Below are positions 8,483 through 17,722 of a stretch of 47,242 bases of DNA, one piece after another. The notes under the pieces are model-generated. The model was not told where the DNA came from and searched no databases. It was given only the letters and a program-made list of their open reading frames with translations. The position numbers and the translations under genes were made by a program. Positions within the stretch are counted from its first letter, which is position 1. Each line of letters opens with the position of its first letter. This DNA is from an uncultured Clostridia bacterium (lineage in GTDB: Bacteria > Bacillota > Clostridia > Christensenellales > CAG-917), in assembly GCA_949283145.1 (NCBI GenBank), contig CASDRL010000042.1:1-47242 (forward strand), written 5' to 3'.

Positions 8483-8511
8483 AGTATAACAAACTAAGCC
8501 GTGTTTTTCAA
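8483..8511 (-). promoter_or_regulatory. Promoter for prs
   Basis: TTGAAA (8511-8506), 17 bp, TATACT (8488-8483) on the minus strand, about 28 bp before the prs start; GGAGGAG follows as ribosome site. Confidence 0.7.
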
Positions 8512-8611
8512 CTCATTTAGTAGAGAATATTAAACGATTATTTGTCGGAAAAAAACATACGCGCCACCGCGCCCCGCGTCATCGCTTCGTTTTCCGCGCT
8601 TCCGCGGGGGC

Positions 8612-9736
8612 TCATATGATCTCGGAAAGGACGGAATTCATCACCGCGACGCCGCGGCGGGTGAGACGTATCCGCCCCTTTTCCCTCACCAGAAAACTTT
8701 CTATCCGCGAAAGATCCCTGCCCGCGACCAGATCCTCCGCTATGCCTTCGCGTGTGCGGAGCCCGAGCATGATGCTCTCCGTGCGGATGTCGGACTGAGA
8801 AAGTACGCTCATCTCGACGCGGGGGACGTCGTCGAAACTCTCCACACAATTCACTCCGCCGATGTAGGCATTGAGGTCTCTCGGCGACGCAAAACGGATC
8901 TCCGCGGCAAGCGGGCTGCCCTCCCTCGCCGTCTTCACGAGAGAGTGCGCGCCCGCCCCGAGACCGAGATACTCCTCCCTCGTCCAATAGCCGAGATTGT
9001 GACGGCACTCGAAACCGCGCCGCGCAAAGTTGGACACTTCGTAGCGCTCGAGCCCGCATCCCGCAAGCGTATCCGTCGCTATCTCCATATATTCCGCGAT
9101 CTCATCGTCGTCGGGGAGCCACACCCTACCCTCTTCCGCCGCGGCGGCGAGAGGGGTGCCATCTTCCAAAGTGAGTTCATAGACGGAAACATGCGGGGCG
9201 AGCGCCCCAACTTCCCGCACTTCGTCGCGTACGATCTGCGGCGTGTCATATGGCAGACCGACGATGATGTCCAACGAAAAATTGTCGAATTTCTTCGCGA
9301 TGCGCGCTGCAGCCGCTCTTGCGGTCGCTGCGTCGTGGACGCGCCCCACCGAGCGCAGGTTGTCGTCCAAAAGGCTCTGCACCCCCATACTCACCCGGTT
9401 GACGCCCGCGTCGCGGAAAGCGGACAGTATGTCTTCCGAGGCGCTTTCGGGGTTGACCTCGACGCTCACCTCTTCGGGCGCGTAGTGCGGGAAACTTGCT
9501 TGGAGCGTCCGGAACAGGCTCTCAATGTCCTTCCCGGACATGAGGGACGGCGTCCCTCCGCCGAGATAGACGGTGTCGATCCGCGCCTTAGGAAATCGCT
9601 CTCCCGCAAAACAAATTTCGCGTTTTAGTGCCGTTAGATAGCTGAAAACAAGGGCTTCACCGCAATTTGCGTAGGACGTGAAATCGCAGTAGGCGCACTT
9701 CTTTTTGCAGAACGGAAAGTGAAGATAAAGTTCCAT
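8612..9736 (-). CDS. hemW: HemW, radical SAM heme chaperone
   Basis: 374-residue radical SAM protein. The cluster motif is C10-xxx-C14-xx-C17 in HFPFCKKKCAYCDF; the fourth Cys that marks true coproporphyrinogen oxidase HemN is replaced by Asp, as in HemW. Further family marks are YLGGGTPS, the SMGVQS region and GLPYDTP. HemW binds heme and inserts it into target proteins rather than making porphyrin. It starts one base after the lepA stop, the usual lepA-hemW pair of Firmicutes. A C-terminal winged-helix-like HemN_C region ends IRLTRRGVAVMNSVLSEII. 8538-8611 downstream shows no clear terminator. Confidence 0.93.
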   Translation of the reverse strand: MELYLHFPFCKKKCAYCDFTSYANCGEALVFSYLTALKREICFAGERFPKARIDTVYLGGGTPSLMSGKDIESLFRTLQASFPHYAPEEVSVEVNPESASEDILSAFRDAGVNRVSMGVQSLLDDNLRSVGRVHDAATARAAAARIAKKFDNFSLDIIVGLPYDTPQIVRDEVREVGALAPHVSVYELTLEDGTPLAAAAEEGRVWLPDDDEIAEYMEIATDTLAGCGLERYEVSNFARRGFECRHNLGYWTREEYLGLGAGAHSLVKTAREGSPLAAEIRFASPRDLNAYIGGVNCVESFDDVPRVEMSVLSQSDIRTESIMLGLRTREGIAEDLVAGRDLSRIESFLVREKGRIRLTRRGVAVMNSVLSEII

Positions 9737-9737
9737 C

Positions 9738-11561
<1,824 letters not shown>

Positions 11562-11588
11562 ATATGTACGGAAATTTAAACCAAGGTG

Positions 11589-11617
11589 TTGACATTATTA
11601 TAATGTAATTTTAGAAT
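11589..11617 (+). promoter_or_regulatory. Promoter for the GDPD gene
   Basis: TTGACA (11589-11594), 17 bp, TAGAAT (11612-11617), about 39 bp before the GDPD start; GGAGAA at 11643 serves as ribosome site. Confidence 0.75.
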
Positions 11618-11625
11618 TATATCAA
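11597..11625 (-). promoter_or_regulatory. Promoter for lepA-hemW
   Basis: TTGATA (11625-11620), 17 bp, TATAAT (11602-11597). It interlocks with the plus-strand promoter 11589-11617, so polymerase can occupy only one at a time. Confidence 0.75.
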
Positions 11626-11655
11626 CAAAATCACTCACACATCGGAGAAAACGAA

Positions 11656-12426
11656 ATGCCCGAAATGAATTGGTTGTTTCTCACCCCCGTCACACACCGC
11701 GGTCTGCACGACGCCGAAAAGCCCGAAAACAGTATGTCCGCATTCCGCGCAGCCATCGAGCACGGCTTCACCATCGAGATCGATGTCCACCTCTCCTCGG
11801 ACGGTCACCTCGTCGTCTTCCACGACGACAACCTGAAGCGCGTCTGCGGCGTGGACAAAAAAGTCGCAAAATGCACTCTTGCGGAGCTCAAAACCATGAA
11901 GCTCAAAGGCACGGAGGAGACCATCCCCACATTTGACGAGTTCCTCGCGCTGGTGGACGGCAAGGTGGGCATCCTCTGCGAGATAAAGGGCTTGAACCCC
12001 TACGACAACTCCATCTCGGCGGCGGTGTGCGAGAGGCTGAAGACCTACAAGGGCAACATCGCGCTGCAATCCTTCAACTACGGCGCGGTGAGATACTGCC
12101 GCCGTCACACCGCACTCCCCTGCGGTCAGCTCTGCACCTGGCAGAACCCCTCCGCGACGGGAAGGTCTCACCTTACGGATTTCATGGGCAAGCTGTGGAT
12201 CAACAAGCTCTCCAAGCCCCACTTCATCGCCTACGATGTGAGAGACCTCGACGACAATCCCTACATCGTGAAAGCGCGCAAGACGACCCCCGTCATCACC
12301 TGGACGGTCAACAGCGCGGAGAAGCTGGAGCGCGCAAAGAAACTCGCCGACAACATCATCTTCGAGGACATCTGCGCGTTAGTCGAGAGCGATTACATCC
12401 CCTCTCACAAACCCCGCACGCTCTGA
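11656..12426 (+). CDS. Glycerophosphodiester phosphodiesterase
   Basis: 256-residue single-domain GDPD of the TIM-barrel type. It hydrolyses deacylated phospholipids to glycerol 3-phosphate and an alcohol. Catalytic and metal residues are all present: H14-R15 (THRG), E41 and D43 (EIDVHLSSDGHLVVFHD) and H56. Late barrel strands are CEIKG and ITWTVN. There is no signal peptide or membrane segment, so it is predicted to be cytoplasmic. It is the only plus-strand gene between 2.6 and 32.9 kb, is divergent from lepA, and ends at a shared terminator with the Fic gene. Confidence 0.93.
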   Translation: MPEMNWLFLTPVTHRGLHDAEKPENSMSAFRAAIEHGFTIEIDVHLSSDGHLVVFHDDNLKRVCGVDKKVAKCTLAELKTMKLKGTEETIPTFDEFLALVDGKVGILCEIKGLNPYDNSISAAVCERLKTYKGNIALQSFNYGAVRYCRRHTALPCGQLCTWQNPSATGRSHLTDFMGKLWINKLSKPHFIAYDVRDLDDNPYIVKARKTTPVITWTVNSAEKLERAKKLADNIIFEDICALVESDYIPSHKPRTL

Positions 12427-12523
12427 CGACGGACTCGCGCACAAAAGCCGACGGCCACGGACGTTTACTCCCGCGCGCAAAAAGGCTCCGTCACATCGAC
12501 ACGGCGAAATAACACAATAAATC

Positions 12524-12556
12524 CAAACGCCCGCATCTGCGGGCGTTGTCATTTTA
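12524..12556. terminator. Bidirectional terminator between GDPD and Fic genes
   Basis: AACGCCCGC-ATCT-GCGGGCGTT, followed by TTT runs on the plus side and preceded by AAA on the other, so it can end both converging transcripts. Confidence 0.75.
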
Positions 12557-12584
12557 CAAAAAACATGTTGGCTCAAAGGCTCGG

Positions 12585-13475
12585 TCAATACGCTATCCTG
12601 AACCGATCGAGCAGGCGTTTGAAGGCATCCTGCGCGGCAAGGCAGGTGTCTCTGAGATACGCTCTGTCGCGCTCCCATTCTTTCAGCCCGCGGTAGTAAT
12701 AATATTTGAGGTCGTCGTCTATGATGAACGGCACTATGCCGCGGCGCAGACATTCGCGGAAAAGCAGCAGCCGCCCCACCCGTCCGTTGCCGTCCTGAAA
12801 GGGATGTATGAGCTCGAAGCGGTGGTGCAGGTCGAGAAGATCGTCAAAAGAGAGCTCTTCCTGCGTGTTGCAAGCGTCCACGAACGCCCTCATGCGCGCA
12901 GGCACTTCCTCGGGAGGTGCGGTCGGGGTGTCGCCAACGGTATTAGGCAGGCGCTTGTAGGCGCCCACGGCGAACCACTCCTTTCGCGCATCCGAAGTGC
13001 CGTTCTTCAGGGTGCGGTGGAGCTCCTTCACGAAAGTCTCCGAAAGCGGGCGCGAAGCGTTTTCAATGATCATGTCCACGCACTTGAAATGGTTGGCGGT
13101 CTCCACAATGTCGTCGGCGCGCACCGTACCGTCCGAGACGCCGACCGTGTTGGTCTCAAAAATGTACCGCGTCTGATCGTGCGTAAGTTTGCTCCCTTCC
13201 ATGTGGTTAGAGTTGTAGGTGAGCTCGATCTGCACCGCGTAATAGATCCCGCCAGAGACCTTCCCGCGCTCTTCCGCACGGAGCACGGAAAGAAGACCCA
13301 CGGGCTCGTCTCTGCGTTTGTTTACGCGCTCGGGCTTTTCCGCATCATCGGGCACATTCCACGTCTTCCCCGTGAGAAAAGCGCCGGGGACTCTGCCCTC
13401 TGCACAATAGTTCCTGACGCTGCGCTCGGAGACGCCCCACTTCCTGGCAGTCTCCGCAACCGAAACGTAACCCAT
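12585..13475 (-). CDS. Fic-domain protein with N-terminal HTH
   Basis: 296-residue protein. Residues 3-25 (VSVAETARKWGVSERSVRNYCAEG) form a MerR/excisionase-like helix-turn-helix followed by a short wing (TGKTWNVP). The Fic domain has the complete active motif HPFQDGNGRVGR (224-235), with catalytic His, phosphate-binding loop and Arg, so AMP transfer is plausible. An inhibitory helix SNHMEG (89-94, S/T-xxx-E-G type) precedes it, so activity is probably self-restrained. The start at 13473-13475 has GGAAGTGAGG upstream; a longer reading from 13601 would begin inside the MITE and is rejected. The gene is alone between two terminators. Its promoter lies beyond the MITE and carries palindromes the HTH could bind. 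Target protein unknown. Confidence 0.9.
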   Translation of the reverse strand: MGYVSVAETARKWGVSERSVRNYCAEGRVPGAFLTGKTWNVPDDAEKPERVNKRRDEPVGLLSVLRAEERGKVSGGIYYAVQIELTYNSNHMEGSKLTHDQTRYIFETNTVGVSDGTVRADDIVETANHFKCVDMIIENASRPLSETFVKELHRTLKNGTSDARKEWFAVGAYKRLPNTVGDTPTAPPEEVPARMRAFVDACNTQEELSFDDLLDLHHRFELIHPFQDGNGRVGRLLLFRECLRRGIVPFIIDDDLKYYYYRGLKEWERDRAYLRDTCLAAQDAFKRLLDRFRIAY

Positions 13476-13526
13476 ATCACACCTCACTTCCCGCGCTCGG
13501 GACACATCTTGCGGCACCTTGATACT

Positions 13527-13807
13527 ATGCCAGACAGGAATAATACGAACCAGCCTCGGAGCAATTCTTTTCGGCGCTTTTGCACAGCCGAAACTTGCCA
13601 ATATGTATACTATTGCCTGCGTTCCGCCCGTGCAAAATCATCCGAAAATCTCTTGCTCTGAGGTGCGAGCAGTCCCGCGCCCTCCGATTTTTGGCTGAGC
13701 AAGGAAGTCGCTGCAGCTAATACTTGACTGTATTAGCAAGGCGAATGACGCGGTTCAGGCGGATATCGGCGGTGCTGAACCCGGTTCGTATTATTCCTGT
13801 CTGGCAT
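13527..13807. mobile_element. MITE-like element, copy B (complete)
   Basis: A 281-bp element with perfect 25-bp terminal inverted repeats at 13527-13551 and 13783-13807 (they start ATGCCAGACAGG). It is about 97% identical to copy A and in the same orientation. No transposase is encoded. No clear target-site duplication flanks it. It lies between the Fic promoter and the Fic start, so the Fic leader must run through it. Its minus strand also holds a weak promoter-like pair (TTGCAC, 17 bp, TAGTAT) pointing at the Fic gene. Confidence 0.88.
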
Positions 13808-13826
13808 GCCGCTAAGCTACATTATC

Positions 13827-13855
13827 ATTATAACTCATTATCGGCAAAATTACAA
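13827..13855 (-). promoter_or_regulatory. Promoter upstream of the Fic gene
   Basis: TTGTAA (13855-13850), 17 bp, TATAAT (13832-13827) on the minus strand. Transcription would begin near 13820, cross the MITE and reach the Fic start at 13475. Confidence 0.65.
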
Positions 13856-13950
13856 GTATGTTATGCGGTAATATATATTTTTTTGCCGATAGCGGCAAAA
13901 TGTATGGCATTTGACGTGCATATTCTCCGATATTTTGCCGATATCGGCAA
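13840..13950. promoter_or_regulatory. Three palindromic operators, ~51 bp apart
   Basis: Full palindromes of the form TTTTGCCGAT-ATCGGCAAAA lie at 13933-13950 and 13881-13900, and a half-site ATCGGCAAAA at 13840-13849 falls inside the promoter spacer. Centres are 52 and 51 bp apart, close to five helical turns, so bound proteins would sit on one face of the DNA. Repression by the HTH-Fic protein is the simplest inference. Confidence 0.6.
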
Positions 13951-13977
13951 GAAAAAACGGAACGCATCGCGTTCCGT
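13951..13977 (-). terminator. Terminator after the 77-residue gene
   Basis: ACGGAACGC-GAT-GCGTTCCGT followed by TTTTTT on the minus strand, 27 bp after the stop of the 14004-14237 gene. It insulates the Fic operator region. Confidence 0.85.
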
Positions 13978-14003
13978 CTCCTCATCCGATGTGCCGCACG
14001 CGA

Positions 14004-14237
14004 TCAGGCGTTCGCCTTCTTCCACGCCTCGACCTTGGCTTTGCTCATCTGGGTGAGCTTCTCCGCGGTGTATTTGGACTCCGCGCCGCCGTTGGTGTAG
14101 AGGAAGTAGGTGCCGTCCTCCGCGACATAGAGGGTCTCCTCGTAGCCTGCGGGGTCGCCGTAAGTGCCCGAGGTGACCTTCTTGACGATGCTCATTTCGA
14201 TGGTGTCATAGCTCTTGCCTTTGACTGTCTTTTTCAT
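14004..14237 (-). CDS. Small hypothetical protein (77 aa)
   Basis: A 77-residue, lysine-rich protein of unrecognised family. It has no signal peptide, membrane segment or cysteine. The pattern is a few beta strands (KSYDTIEMSIVKKV, EETLYVAEDGTYFLYTN) with a C-terminal charged helix (TAEKLTQMSKAKVEAWKKANA). It is convincing as a gene: AGGAGG sits seven bases before ATG, a promoter is found at 14318-14346 and a strong terminator follows. It is monocistronic between the Fic region and the lipoprotein gene. Function unknown. Confidence 0.8.
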   Translation of the reverse strand: MKKTVKGKSYDTIEMSIVKKVTSGTYGDPAGYEETLYVAEDGTYFLYTNGGAESKYTAEKLTQMSKAKVEAWKKANA

Positions 14238-14317
14238 ATCTGCCTCCTGAAATTATAGTGCTCCACGGAGCAATGTCGGAGAGGCGCACATGGTGCGCGA
14301 ACTTTCCGCCGTGGTGC

Positions 14318-14346
14318 ATATTAGCACATCCGAAAGAAAAAAGCAA
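14318..14346 (-). promoter_or_regulatory. Promoter for the 77-residue gene
   Basis: TTGCTT (14346-14341), 17 bp, TAATAT (14323-14318) on the minus strand, giving a leader of about 75 bases. 14347-14534 contains no supportable gene. Confidence 0.5.
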
Positions 14347-14534
14347 AGAAACGGATAGGCAAATTGCGATAATGTCAAAAACGGACAATAACCGCGCACT
14401 CTCCCCAGCCACGCGATCCGCCGTCTGTTGGCGTTAGTAGTTTACTTTATTGCGGTTTTGCAGACTTACCTCGTCTGAATAATTCCGGACGATGTCGTCA
14501 AAAGCGCCGAAAACCGTTTTATTACCATTTACTT

Positions 14535-14595
14535 CGTTGCGCTTCGACATTTCTGAGCGCAACGAAAAAGCCTCCGCAGAAGCGGAGGCTTTTGC
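14535..14595 (-). terminator. Tandem hairpin terminator after the rplS/GT-C unit
   Basis: An 11-12 bp stem AAAAGCCTCCGC/GCGGAGGCTTTT (14566-14593) with a minus-strand T-run, followed by a second stem CGTTGCGC/GCGCAACG (14535-14564). Confidence 0.8.
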
Positions 14596-14611
14596 ATTTG
14601 GTTTGGGGACA

Positions 14612-16840
14612 TCAGTCCTTTTTGAAGACGTCGGCTATGGAGCGGAAACCGTCCTTGATCGCGGCGCCGAGGGGCTTGTAGAGCGGCTTGACGTCGGACA
14701 CTTTGCCGGTGTTGGTGATGTTGTAGACCACATAGCTGTAATAGAGCGTGAGCAGCACCGTGAACACGCTGAACACGATGAAGTCCGCACCCGTACGCTC
14801 GAAGTCCACGATGAGTCCGTTGGAGACGATCGCGGCAAAGCCGGAGTTCTTGACGATGAGACCCGCGCAGATGAAGGACAGCAGCGCATAGCCGCCCATG
14901 ATGCCGTACACTCTCCTCTCGCCGGAGACCATGGCGTAGATGAGTCCGAGCGCGATGGTGAGGAAGAGATAGGTGTAGGTGACTTTGAGGGTGAACACCG
15001 CCACCATGGCGAGGGTGTAGGACGCGAGCAACAGCACTTCCTGGCGGTTGCGCTTCTTGAAGTACAGCGAGCAGATGTACACCACGAGCACGAGGATGAA
15101 CACGAGGTTCAGTATGGACGCGGTGTTGTTGAAGCCCTGACCGTTGAGGGTCGCCATGCCGTAGAACCCGAAGGCGTTGTCCACGAAGATGTTGTTGTTG
15201 ATCATCTGGTTGGCGATCATCCTCATGCCGTAGAACGCGTTCTCGCCGAAGTGCCCCACCGCAACGGGGATGGTGAGCACATAGGTGAGCGCGACGGCGC
15301 CGATGAGACCGAAGACGATGACGGCACGGTTCTTGCCGAACTTCTTCAGGCTGTCCGCATCCTTATAGTACATATAGCCGAGATATGTGACCGCGATGGG
15401 CGCGAGTGCGAGAGCGCGCAGGTCGAGCACGGTGGCAAGCGCCATGACGATGTACATCGGGATGTACTTCTTCTCGACGAGCAGCAGCACCGCAGCGACC
15501 ATGAGCGCAAGCAGCAGCGAGGTGAAGGTGTTGCTCATGCCGCTCATCACGAGGCAGACGGGAAGCACCGCATATGCCGCCGCAACGATGACGGCGAGCT
15601 TGTCGCCCGCATACTTTCTGCCGTAGAAATAGATCATCGCAACAAGGGCCATATCGGCGAGCACGCCCACCATACGGATGAGCACGGAGATGCCGTCCGT
15701 GGTGAGGTTCTGCCCCATCGCGCCCATTATGGCGAGAATATACATCGTGCCGGGCGCCATGACGGAGACGTCGATGTTGGCGAAGTTGGACGCATTGGCG
15801 TAGACGTTGTTGACGCCGTTGGACGCGAGCCAGCGTGCAAGCTCCACAGTCGCGTTCATCTCACCGCCGAACCCGTACATGGAAAGCAGGAAGATGAGGC
15901 GGACGAGGAAGGTGCCGAGCATCAGCATACCCGCGATGAAGAAGCAGTTGGTCCACCACTTGCCGTTTGCGGCTTTTGCGTGCGTCTTGCCTTTGCCCTT
16001 GCCCGCAGCATAAGAGGGGGCGGGTGCGTCAAAGGAAGTGCCGTCGAAGTTGACGAAGACATCCGTCTTGGCATACGCCTTCTTGATGAGGACGTAGGCG
16101 CACACCGCGATCGCCGCGGTCGCCAGCGTCAGGAAAACGACGAAGAGAGTGCCGGAAAGATCGCGGTTGTATCTTGCGATCTGCGACATCCTGAAGTCGT
16201 ACACCGTGGTACCCTCGGGGACGGAGGAAGGATCGACGCGCATCATGGACACGTTGTCGAAATATGCCCTTGCATTGCACTGCTCGTTCTCAGCGCCCAC
16301 GGAAAGGGCGAGAGTGAGATAATCCGTGTTGAGCGGACGCACATAGAAAGAGAGAGTGACCCATCCGTCGGTGGTGACTTTCTGCTCCACGAAGAAATAT
16401 TCGGGGTTTTCGAGGAAAGTGACGTAAACGCCGCGGTAAGTGTCGTCGTCGCCGCTCGAAAGAGAGGGCACGCGCACATCGACGCTCACATGATAGACGG
16501 CGTTTCTGTCCACTGCGATCTCCTGCGAGAGATAGACCCAGCCGCTCTCGCCGCCCGTGGTGAGGGTGAGATAGCCGCTGCCAAGTTTTTCGTAATCGGA
16601 GCTGTCGGAAGAGACGGGACGCCTTTCGTAAGGAGAGTCAAGATCCTCATCCCACTCGCCGCCGATCTTCCAGCCGTCGAGGAGAATGCCGTCATCCGTG
16701 CTCTCATAGCTCTCGAATCCGCCGTTGGAGATGAGTTCCGTGTCGATGGCGGTGCGCCCGTCGTTGCACGCAGAAAGCACAAATAGTGCCAGTACGAGTA
16801 CCAGCACTATTATGCCTATGGAAACAAATCTTTTCTTCAT
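14612..16840 (-). CDS. Lipoprotein-type CBM-like domain fused to a GT-C-like membrane protein
   Basis: 742 residues. The N-terminus is a lipoprotein-like signal (hydrophobic 8-22, lipobox LSAC with C25). An extracellular beta-rich domain (about 30-215) opens ELISNGGFESYESTDDGILLDGWKIG (read as two pieces) and closes with ARAYFDNVSM, the pattern of carbohydrate-binding jelly rolls. A membrane helix (about 226-247), a basic Gly/Lys-rich linker and about ten more membrane helices follow. The membrane part resembles PMT/ArnT-like GT-C glycosyltransferases: ELARWLASNGVNNVYAN then VMAPGTMYILAIMGA. The first loop has E where the catalytic Asp usually stands. If active it would glycosylate surface material from a lipid-linked sugar. 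It starts 8 bp after rplS. Confidence 0.7.
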   Translation of the reverse strand: MKKRFVSIGIIVLVLVLALFVLSACNDGRTAIDTELISNGGFESYESTDDGILLDGWKIGGEWDEDLDSPYERRPVSSDSSDYEKLGSGYLTLTTGGESGWVYLSQEIAVDRNAVYHVSVDVRVPSLSSGDDDTYRGVYVTFLENPEYFFVEQKVTTDGWVTLSFYVRPLNTDYLTLALSVGAENEQCNARAYFDNVSMMRVDPSSVPEGTTVYDFRMSQIARYNRDLSGTLFVVFLTLATAAIAVCAYVLIKKAYAKTDVFVNFDGTSFDAPAPSYAAGKGKGKTHAKAANGKWWTNCFFIAGMLMLGTFLVRLIFLLSMYGFGGEMNATVELARWLASNGVNNVYANASNFANIDVSVMAPGTMYILAIMGAMGQNLTTDGISVLIRMVGVLADMALVAMIYFYGRKYAGDKLAVIVAAAYAVLPVCLVMSGMSNTFTSLLLALMVAAVLLLVEKKYIPMYIVMALATVLDLRALALAPIAVTYLGYMYYKDADSLKKFGKNRAVIVFGLIGAVALTYVLTIPVAVGHFGENAFYGMRMIANQMINNNIFVDNAFGFYGMATLNGQGFNNTASILNLVFILVLVVYICSLYFKKRNRQEVLLLASYTLAMVAVFTLKVTYTYLFLTIALGLIYAMVSGERRVYGIMGGYALLSFICAGLIVKNSGFAAIVSNGLIVDFERTGADFIVFSVFTVLLTLYYSYVVYNITNTGKVSDVKPLYKPLGAAIKDGFRSIADVFKKD

Positions 16841-16848
16841 TGTTTACC

Positions 16849-17190
16849 TTATCTGACTTCTTTGAGTTTCGCAGCCTTGCCGGTGCGTTCGCGCAGATAG
16901 TAGAGTTTCGCGCGTCTGACTTTGCCGTGGCGCACAACTTCGATGTGGTCGATCTTGGGAGAATGCATGGGGAACGTCCTTTCCACGCCCACGCCGTAGG
17001 TGACGCGGCGGACGGTGAAAGTCTCGCGGATGCCGCCGTTCTTCTTGGCGATGACGATGCCTTCGTAGGACTGCAGCCTCTCGCGGTTGCCTTCCACGAC
17101 TTTGACGAAGACTTTGACCTGGTCGCCGATGGCGATCTCGGGCAGATCCGTTCTCATGCCTTCTTTTTCGATGGTGTCGATGATGTTCAT
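16849..17190 (-). CDS. rplS: 50S ribosomal protein L19
   Basis: 113-residue L19, full length, beginning [13 protein letters not shown] and keeping [40 protein letters not shown] and [15 protein letters not shown]. It sits at the 30S-50S interface. In many Firmicutes rplS directly follows trmD; here it has moved beyond rbgA-rnhB-yraN and has its own promoter and leader, and a membrane glycosyltransferase-like gene follows in the same transcript. GGAGGAC is the ribosome site. Confidence 0.98.
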   Translation of the reverse strand: MNIIDTIEKEGMRTDLPEIAIGDQVKVFVKVVEGNRERLQSYEGIVIAKKNGGIRETFTVRRVTYGVGVERTFPMHSPKIDHIEVVRHGKVRRAKLYYLRERTGKAAKLKEVR

Positions 17191-17293
17191 TGTTGACTGT
17201 CCTCCTTTTTACTAAACGTTCTTATCGGTATCCCCGAAAGCGGAACGTCCGAGTCACGCGTGTTATAATATCATATAATAATTTTCTTCACAA
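17191..17293 (-). promoter_or_regulatory. rplS promoter and structured leader
   Basis: Promoter: TTGTGA (17293-17288), 17 bp, TATTAT (17270-17265). The leader of about 68 bases can fold ACGTTC/GAACGT (17243-17248 with 17216-17221) closing a second stem TCGG/CCGA around a GGATA loop. Firmicutes L19 leaders are known autoregulatory RNAs; assignment to that family is not tested. 17294-17368 shows only short A/T-rich hairpins. Confidence 0.5.
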
Positions 17294-17368
17294 GCAAAAA
17301 ACGCGCCCGTTTTCAATTTAATTGCGCATTTTCGCACTTTTTTGTGCCGAGAGCGTCCTCCGCCGCGT

Positions 17369-17722
17369 TCAGCACCCTTCCGGAGCGACAAAAGCGCACC
17401 TTGTGTGCCGCACCGTGCCGTCGCTGACTTCGATGACGTCGAAGCGCACATTCACTCCGAACAGCTTCTTTTCCGCGATATAGCTCCGTGCCGCCCGCAC
17501 ATAACGGCGGATCTGTCCCTCCGTCACATGCTCGATGGGGTGCGCGCCCGCATATTTCGAGGCCTTGACCTCGGCAAAAACAAGTTCCTTCCCGTCCGCG
17601 GCGATGATATCCGCTTCCACGCCCCCGCACTTGCGGTTGCGCTCCAGGATGACCATGCCTTCCCGCTCGAGATATTCCGCGGCGAGCTGTTCCGCGATGT
17701 ACCCTGCCGCCCGCTTATTCAT
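17369..17722 (-). CDS. yraN: UPF0102 family endonuclease-like protein YraN
   Basis: 117 residues with the UPF0102 pattern: GYIAEQLAAEYLEREGMVILERNRK, then the nuclease-like core GGVEADIIAADGKELVFAEVKA with the D...EVK arrangement of Holliday-junction-resolvase-like folds, then a basic helix GQIRRYVRAARSYI. Function in cells is not established. It overlaps rnhB by 8 bp as last gene of rbgA-rnhB-yraN, a common arrangement in Firmicutes and many other bacteria. Confidence 0.93.
   Translation of the reverse strand: MNKRAAGYIAEQLAAEYLEREGMVILERNRKCGGVEADIIAADGKELVFAEVKASKYAGAHPIEHVTEGQIRRYVRAARSYIAEKKLFGVNVRFDVIEVSDGTVRHTRCAFVAPEGC

Noticed and set aside
13476..13601. Longer N-terminus for the Fic protein
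   Set aside because: It would start inside the MITE and lacks a ribosome site; the HTH begins right at 13475 with a good SD.
13724..14056. Plus-strand gene beginning in MITE copy B
   Set aside because: The matching frame begins at the same place in copy A (183), so it is the element's chance frame; beyond the element it is unrelated and low quality.
14492..16786. 764-residue His/Glu/Asp-rich plus-strand frame
   Set aside because: Antisense of the lipoprotein/GT-C-like gene, which has a signal sequence, membrane helices and a start context.
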